From contig JAGBUF010000285.1 of assembly GCA_017630975.1 (NCBI GenBank), positions 1 through 6,651 on the forward strand: DNA of 6,651 bases, given 5' to 3'. The DNA comes from Paraprevotella sp. GTDB lineage: Bacteria; Bacteroidota; Bacteroidia; Bacteroidales; Bacteroidaceae. The notes beneath the pieces were generated by a model that had not been told where the DNA came from, did no database searches, and worked only from the letters and a program-made list of their open reading frames with translations. Positions 1-6,651 of the stretch are shown here, piece by piece. The number at the start of each line of letters is the position of its first letter. Position 1 is the stretch's first letter. Made by a program: the position numbers and the translations under genes.

Positions 1-746
1 GTAAAATGAGCTTTACCACCATTAAAAAGGGCTCTACCGTGAATCAACATTTCACGTTCACAATAGAATACGGATTCAGTATCAATTTGAAACGAAGAGC
101 CATATTGACTTTTGTTGTCTTTTACCTCAAACGTTTCGGCTTCTGCATCATACACATACAAACTACCCCCTTGATATAATTGGAAACCCATATTTTCAGG
201 TGTGGTAATATTACCCCAACAATAAACTTTGGTTCCTTTAGGGATCTTCACTTTGTTGTCTACACCAGCCTCACAATATGTCAGTACTGCATCAGGAAGA
301 ATATAGATATTCATAGGAACATCATTATTCCACCATGAATTGACAAATTCAGCATTCGCATTTACATAAATATCAATAGATGCACCTTCAGCTCCGGTAG
401 CCCGACTGATTGTTCCTTTCCACTCCTTGTCGATGTAATAAGCATTTCCTGGAGTCAGAGTTACTCCATTGTTCCAATTGGTTGGTTGGTCTGCTAATTT
501 GAGTGCGCCTTCGGGAATACTTGGAGCCGGCGTCTCGGTGATGGTGCGAGTGATCTTAGATTTTACCTTATGATTTGTAAATACTAAGCGAGAAGCCAAT
601 GTAGACTGATCTGTAATCAGTTTTACATGCTCCGGTGGAGTATTGCCTGGTGGGTTTTGAGAATTAGAACCGGTGTCATCTGTACACGATGCAAGTATGA
701 CAATCATCAGGCCCAATAAACTTGCGAGAATAACGTCTTTCTTCAT
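1..746 (-). CDS. Surface-type lipoprotein, 3' end beyond window (partial)
   Basis: The frame opens at an ATG at 746 and stays open for 248 codons to the left edge, so the C-terminus is missing. The first 21 residues form a lipoprotein signal peptide: MKK, a hydrophobic stretch, then a lipobox ILASC with the lipidated cysteine at residue 21. The mature end starts C-T-D-D, which resembles the acidic lipoprotein export signal that sends Bacteroidota lipoproteins to the cell surface. A Ser/Asn/Pro-rich linker follows to about residue 40. From about residue 75 the protein alternates short hydrophobic strands with Gly/Asn turns (for example IYVNANAEF, IYILPDAVL, KIPKGTKVYCWGNI, LYQGGSLYVY), which suggests a beta-helix or stacked beta repeat. 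The layout recalls the N-terminal part of LruC/DUF4842-type Bacteroides lipoproteins, but that domain would lie outside the window, so the family is not established. It is separated from the upstream operon by 106 bp containing a terminator-like hairpin and a promoter candidate, so it is probably transcribed on its own. Confidence 0.85.
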   Translation of the reverse strand, partial: MKKDVILASLLGLMIVILASCTDDTGSNSQNPPGNTPPEHVKLITDQSTLASRLVFTNHKVKSKITRTITETPAPSIPEGALKLADQPTNWNNGVTLTPGNAYYIDKEWKGTISRATGAEGASIDIYVNANAEFVNSWWNNDVPMNIYILPDAVLTYCEAGVDNKVKIPKGTKVYCWGNITTPENMGFQLYQGGSLYVYDAEAETFEVKDNKSQYGSSFQIDTESVFYCEREMLIHGRALFNGGKAHF

Positions 747-3700
747 AAGCCTTAAGGTTTATTTAACTTGTAGTGTATTTTTATAATTTTTTGAAAAATA
801 GTTTATGCAAAAATAAGAAGAAAAGTAAAGGCATCTATACCTTTAACATTTTTTATAGGCGTTCTGTCACCATCTTCTTACTCAAACAGCCTTTCACATC
901 ATAAAAAACACCATTCTCTTTGCACAGAGTTTCCATTTCAATTGAATCGAAACAATCGTGTTTCACACAGTAAATGACGGCATCGTATTGACCTCTTTCC
1001 AGATCACGTTCATCAGTACTCACCTCCATTCCATATTCATGCATGGCTGTATCCTTGTTTACCCATGGGTCGAAGATACGGATATCTGAAGTATATGACT
1101 TTAATGAGTTATATACATCCACCACCTTTGTATTACGGATGTCCGGGCAGTTTTCCTTGAACGTGAACCCCAACAACAGCACCTTGGCATTCAGAGCCGA
1201 TATGTTATGTAGATTCATGCAACGTACAACACGTTCGGCGATGTAGTTTCCCATCGTATTGTTCAATCGGCGGGCTTCAATCATGATGCGAGGAACAACC
1301 CCTCGCATTGTTGCGCGCTGAATCAAGTAGTATGGGTCAACACTGATGCAATGGCCTCCCACCAAGCCAGGCGTGAATTTTAAAAAATTCCATTTCGTAC
1401 CGGCAGCCTCCAGAACATCCGTAGTGTCAATGCCCAATGCATTGAATACAACAGCAATTTCATTCATAAAAGCAATGTTTACATCTCGTTGAGTGTTCTC
1501 CAATATTTTGGCTGCTTCAGCAACTTTGATGTTTGGTGCCCGATGTGTACCTTTCAACAGAACAGAGTTATACAATCTGTCAATGACATCGGCAGCCTCC
1601 GGAGTAGATCCGGAAGTAATTTTGGGAATGTTCTCTACCGTGTGTACTCTATCTCCCGGATTGATGCGCTCCGGGGAATATCCCAAAAAGAAGTCATTGT
1701 TGAGTTTTAAACCAGAAACCTCTTCCAAAATGGGTGCACACACTTCTTCTGTAACTCCGGGATAAACAGTAGATTCATAAATCACGTAGTCGCCTTTCTT
1801 TAAAACTTTTCCTACGGAGGTACTGGCTTTCTTTAGCGGAAGTAATTCTGGATTGTAGAAATCATCCACCGGTGTGGGTATAGCAATGATATAGACATTA
1901 CATACCTTCAAATCATCCAATAGGCTGGTGCATCTCATGCCATTAGCCAATGCATTCTCTAAGGCTTGTGGACTTACCTCATTGGTTGAATCAATTCCGG
2001 CATTTATTTCTTTGATGCGTTTATCGTTGATATCATAACCAATGACTTGGTATTTCTTTGCAAAAAGACAAGCCAGTGGGAATCCTACATACCCTAAGCC
2101 TATTACTCCTATTTTAAAATTTTGTTCCATATATGATAAGATTTTTTTATATACCCTCAATTTGTGCCAAATCAGATGTCTTCTTTGGGTTCCATGGATC
2201 TTTGTAGGATGAGAAGAAAAACAATTCCTTAGTATGAGCCAGCAAGCGAGTGATACGCAGGAAATATCCGGTATAAAACGTACTGAAGAACAAGTAGGGA
2301 ACCAGTTTCTTTTCCTCGGAAGCGCGTTCTGAAATCATCATAATGACGCCAAAAGCCACCACAGAAAAACAATATCTGATCATCCAACCGACAATAAAAA
2401 TCTCCATTAAACGGTCAGTATGCATAAAAATCAGCGTCAGGATATAAAAGAACCACATGAAGTTGAAAAAGCAGTCATACAATAGATTCTCCATATTAGA
2501 AATCCAATTCAGGATACTGAAATGTTTGTGAGGCATCAGGATGTCAAAATGTTTGCGCAAACGGAAACGGATGAGTGACTTGCTCCAACGCTGACGTTGC
2601 TTGAATAAGGCATGCCAAGTTGTCGGCACATTGGTCATACAAATGGCATCTTCGGCAAAATACACTTTGTCTCCCGATTTTCGAATTTTTTGGGTAATGT
2701 CACCATCTAATCCTGGTCCGATATCCCACATGCCAATCTGTATCAGTTTCTCTTTTTCAAAAGCACCAAAAGCGCCTGAAATGATATGATAGATGCCTAA
2801 TTCATTGGTAACCATACGTCCTACCTGAATGGTCTTCAAATATTCTAAGGCTTGCATAGAAGTACACAAGGAATCTTCAGCATTGCGCACCTTTACTGTA
2901 CCGCCCACAGCTTTGATTTTCGGATCATAATAAAAAGGTATCAGGATTTTTTCAATAGCATCCCTATCCAATGAGGAATCTGCATCAAGATGTATGATAT
3001 ACTTACCTTTTGCATAATGAACACCATAATTGGCGGCACTTGCTTTTCCGCCACGGATGTCCGACCGCAGATATAGGTCTATAAGACCGGCCTTTTCCAA
3101 GTCTCTGCATATCATGGGAGTTGCATCGTCCGAGCCATCGTCTACAATGATGATTTCATAATTGCGATAGGTTTGTTCGTTGAGTGACTTCACCAACTTG
3201 TAGATGTGTTTCCCTTCATTTTTTCCAGGTGCTAAAATGGTAATCAGAGGGTTTTCAATGTAAAGTTTCATCTTAGCCACCTCCATAGCTTTTTTGCGTT
3301 GCTGGTAAGTAATCTTATACCAAATGGCAATGACAAGTTCCAAAAAATAATAGCGAGGAAATTCTATAATAAAAAGGAACCAATACGTATGTAATAGTGC
3401 ATTCCACGAGAGGTTTCGTGTAAAACAAGCTATCACACCGTCTATTATGTCATAAAAGAAATCCAACATGTCACAAACTTATTCCCTTTTAGTTGAATTT
3501 GCTTATTCGTTTGATAAATGTATCTATTTTCTCGTTTTCATCCTGCTGTAAATAATCTTGTTCTACCAATGTTATGCCGGTATATTTCAGGTCAATGATT
3601 TTCAGTGTTTCTTCGTGCTCCTCTTCCATCTGTTTCCATAAGGCATCAGACATATCTGATGGAGCCTTGGTGGCCATGAAGATATATTTCCCTTTATAGG

Positions 3701-6651
3701 AAATATTGTTATAATGATATCTTTTCTGCAAGTCGCTGACAATGCGCATAACGATTTCATTGTTGACATGAGGACCGTCTACTTTAAAGCGATTAATATA
3801 GATGACTTCATTTTTAATACGGGAGTAGGAGAATAGTCGGATCTGCGACAAGAAGGATTCAAAGTTGGAATATCCCGCCCAAATATCCTTACTTACGGCT
3901 ACCATGGCATCATTGGACGAAAGTGCCAAGATGCCTTCTGAGGTAAATTCATAGTTATAAATGTCTATTGCCAACAAATCTGAGGGACGGAAAGTTTTTT
4001 TACAAGAACTGCAATAAACTTTCATGCGAGTATGCAAAAAAGTATGGTTACATTCCCGACAGGTATATACATTTGAAGGACGATCATAGTCCACCCCTAT
4101 GTGGCGTAAAAACTGATGGCACTTCGGACAACGTAAATCTCCATCATAAGCATAGCTGGACTCCGGAGAAATATTGGCACATCGGAAATGATGCAGAACG
4201 GGTTCCTCTTTCAGAAGAGAGGAGTCGCATTTCGGGCAGGCTTCCATATAGAAAAGATGTGATTCTTTGCAGTGTGGGCAAACGTGGATGCGCTCCAGGA
4301 ATTCTTTTCGTTTAGCGTAACCCAGTTCCAACATAACATGATTGTAATAGATAAACTCATCTTTCATATTGGAACTAAAATTCTTCTGTTCGGCTATGAA
4401 CAAGGATGTATGTCCTTGTGCGTAAGCTTCTTCTAAAGAAATGGTGAATGTATGCATTCCGCGAGAGATGGCGTACTTACATAGCTTCAGGAAGTATATG
4501 TAATTGTTGCGCTTCACTTCCGAAATATCGAATGTGTCGATTAGTGCTAAACTGTCTATGATTTCGTTCGCCCGTTCATACATCGCCTTGTCGTCAGCCT
4601 TGTCTGCGAATCCATCCACAATAGGAGCTAGATTCAGTATCCTGTTTTTCAGCGTAGAGGCAAGGAAACATGGTTTCAGATGGCATTTCAAACTATGGAA
4701 TGGCGACATATTTTGCAGCTGATAGGAAAGTTCGTAGTGAGATTGTCCGGTATCTTCCACATATATCATATCAAAGTCATCTTCAGTCACCTCTTTTAAT
4801 TGATCTATAGGTACAATGCCTTTTACAATCAATACTTTACGACCTTGAGAATTGGTCTTAATGCTATAACTACTGTTCATGACTGCCTAATGATTTAATT
4901 GTTGTTTTATTGGTTCGGGAACTTCCAATCCTTTTGGGGTTTTCAAAATCAGATATTCTTCCGGTTTCACTTGGTCGTATTCCAGATTATTGAATCGAAT
5001 GATTACTGGCATACCATTTACCAACGACCAAAATGGGATGCGTTGTCCGTTGTCGATTCGTAGTACGGCGATGGCGGCAATATGGTCTTTTGACAAATTG
5101 TTTCGATAAGCCTCCGGTATTTCTTCCGTACGAGCTCCCATGGAAACGACTGTTGCTGTATATTCCACGTCTTCGTTTACGATGACTTTCGCCTTGTATC
5201 CCCGATTCAAGTACTTGGCGCGGTTCGGAGTAACGTATGCCATCACGTATACATTGTCCTTTTCTAAGTTAAAACTTTGTGTTTCAATAATATCTTCCCC
5301 GCGAAGTACCAGTGAAAGTTCAGAAATCCAGTTTTTTGTTACGAGACCGGAGTCGGCAGCAATCGTATAATGCACCAATCCCAATTCTTTCATTTTCTGT
5401 TTGTTTCTGACGTATTGGATAGAGAACCCATTACTTACTTGTCCCAAGCGGTCAACTGCTTCCTTTGACTCGTTAATGGCTTTTTGCAATACATATAATT
5501 TGCGTTGTTCCGCTTTCAGTTGTTCTTCGGTTTCTTTATAATCGCGTTCCAGATTCAGTTTATGTACGTTGTCGCTCAATCCGAAACGGATATTGTGGTC
5601 TTCCAATTCTATCTGACGTTTGATTTCCTGCATTTTTGCTTGAAGGACAGCTAAATTTTGGTATGCCAGTCCGTGTTGCAACCTCAAATCGCGTGACTTG
5701 ACAATAACCGATGATTCAGTGTTGATGTCTCCTATTTGGTGAAACCAGTTCAGCGAAACGTATGAATAAATGGTGTCACCCGGTTTAATTAAATCACCGT
5801 TATGTCTGTAGATGTCATGTACGAATATGTCTTCAGAGGCTCGGAAACGTACATTGTGCACCACTACATAACCATCAAAATCCGTATATAACAATCTGCG
5901 GACGCAATAAAATATAATGGTGACTACAATGAATATGAATATACTCAGAAAGAGAATTTGCTGTTTAGATTTTTTCTTTTTCCGCTGCAATAATATCTGT
6001 TCAATTTCTGCTTGTTCCTTTTCAGTTGTAAAATGAAAGTCTTTCATAGTTCATTCTTTATTTTACGATTGTACAAAATTCTAACACCGAACGTTCGGGC
6101 AAGAACAACTGCAATTCTGCAATGCTACAGTTTCTCTTGAATTGGTGAGAATAATAGTTCTCCCAGCAAGTAAGGAAGTGATTGTATTCCTTGATACGAG
6201 ATAGGAAGTTATATTCCCCTATATGACCTTGATAGTTTGCCTTTCGTAATTCCAAATAAGTCCTCAGTTTATTGATACGTTCAAGTTCGCCTGCCATGCC
6301 TCGGTTGGCACGTTCAATTTCCATAAAGAGTATATCCACCTTTTCCATAATGGAGGACATCAAAACCTCCTTCTCCATATACTTCTGTAAACGTTCGGCT
6401 TTCAGAGCCTTACGCTTGTGGGATTCCTGTACAGATAGTGGTATCTGAAAAGCAAGTCCGGCATCAATATTTGAAGATTTTCTCATCTCCGGACGCACAT
6501 AAAACGAGTATCGGATAAAAGGAGAAAGATTTAGGGTTCGCCAGTAGTTAGTTGCTTTTTCTTTTTCACTCAGCAATTCGATTTGCAAGTCCGAATCATA
6601 CAGCATTAGGTTTTTTTCTGCAATATATCTCTTAATACTGGCGGTATCAAC

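Overview
This window looks like Bacteroidales DNA, probably Bacteroides or Phocaeicola. The reasons are moderate GC with very AT-rich intergenic gaps, weak Shine-Dalgarno signals, a lipoprotein whose mature N-terminus fits the acidic surface-export signal of this phylum, and an exact match to the Bacteroides -7 promoter element (TAnnTTTG). The genus is an inference, since no marker gene is present. All six genes lie on the minus strand, so transcription runs from the right edge to the left.

From right to left, five genes form a tight operon with gaps of 6 to 19 bp. They are a TolC-like outer-membrane efflux protein whose 5' end is outside the window (6058-6651), a HlyD-like periplasmic adaptor with one membrane anchor (4887-6047), a cytoplasmic multi-zinc-ribbon protein with a C-terminal region resembling a degenerate GGDEF domain (3489-4880), a membrane-embedded family 2 glycosyltransferase with the D, D, QxxRW signature of processive synthases (2147-3469), and a UDP-N-acetylhexosamine 6-dehydrogenase of the TviB/WbpO type (853-2130). 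A small hairpin with a T-rich tail follows the last gene. A separate promoter candidate sits directly behind it and would serve a surface-type lipoprotein gene that runs off the left edge (1-746).

Read together, the operon resembles a synthase-dependent exopolysaccharide machine. The dehydrogenase would make an acidic nucleotide sugar, the GT2 synthase would polymerise and translocate it across the inner membrane, and the HlyD adaptor with the TolC-like protein would carry it through the periplasm and outer membrane. The zinc-ribbon protein would be the cytoplasmic regulator or scaffold. The nearest known logic is alginate (Alg8, Alg44, AlgD) and the synthase/HlyD/TolC arrangement proposed for cyanobacterial cellulose export. 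The regulator is the most novel part: it holds the place that a PilZ or PelD-type c-di-GMP receptor fills elsewhere, but shows neither a catalytic GGDEF motif nor an RxxD inhibitory site, in a phylum where classical c-di-GMP signalling is largely absent. The polymer itself and any role for the zinc-ribbon protein are inferences.
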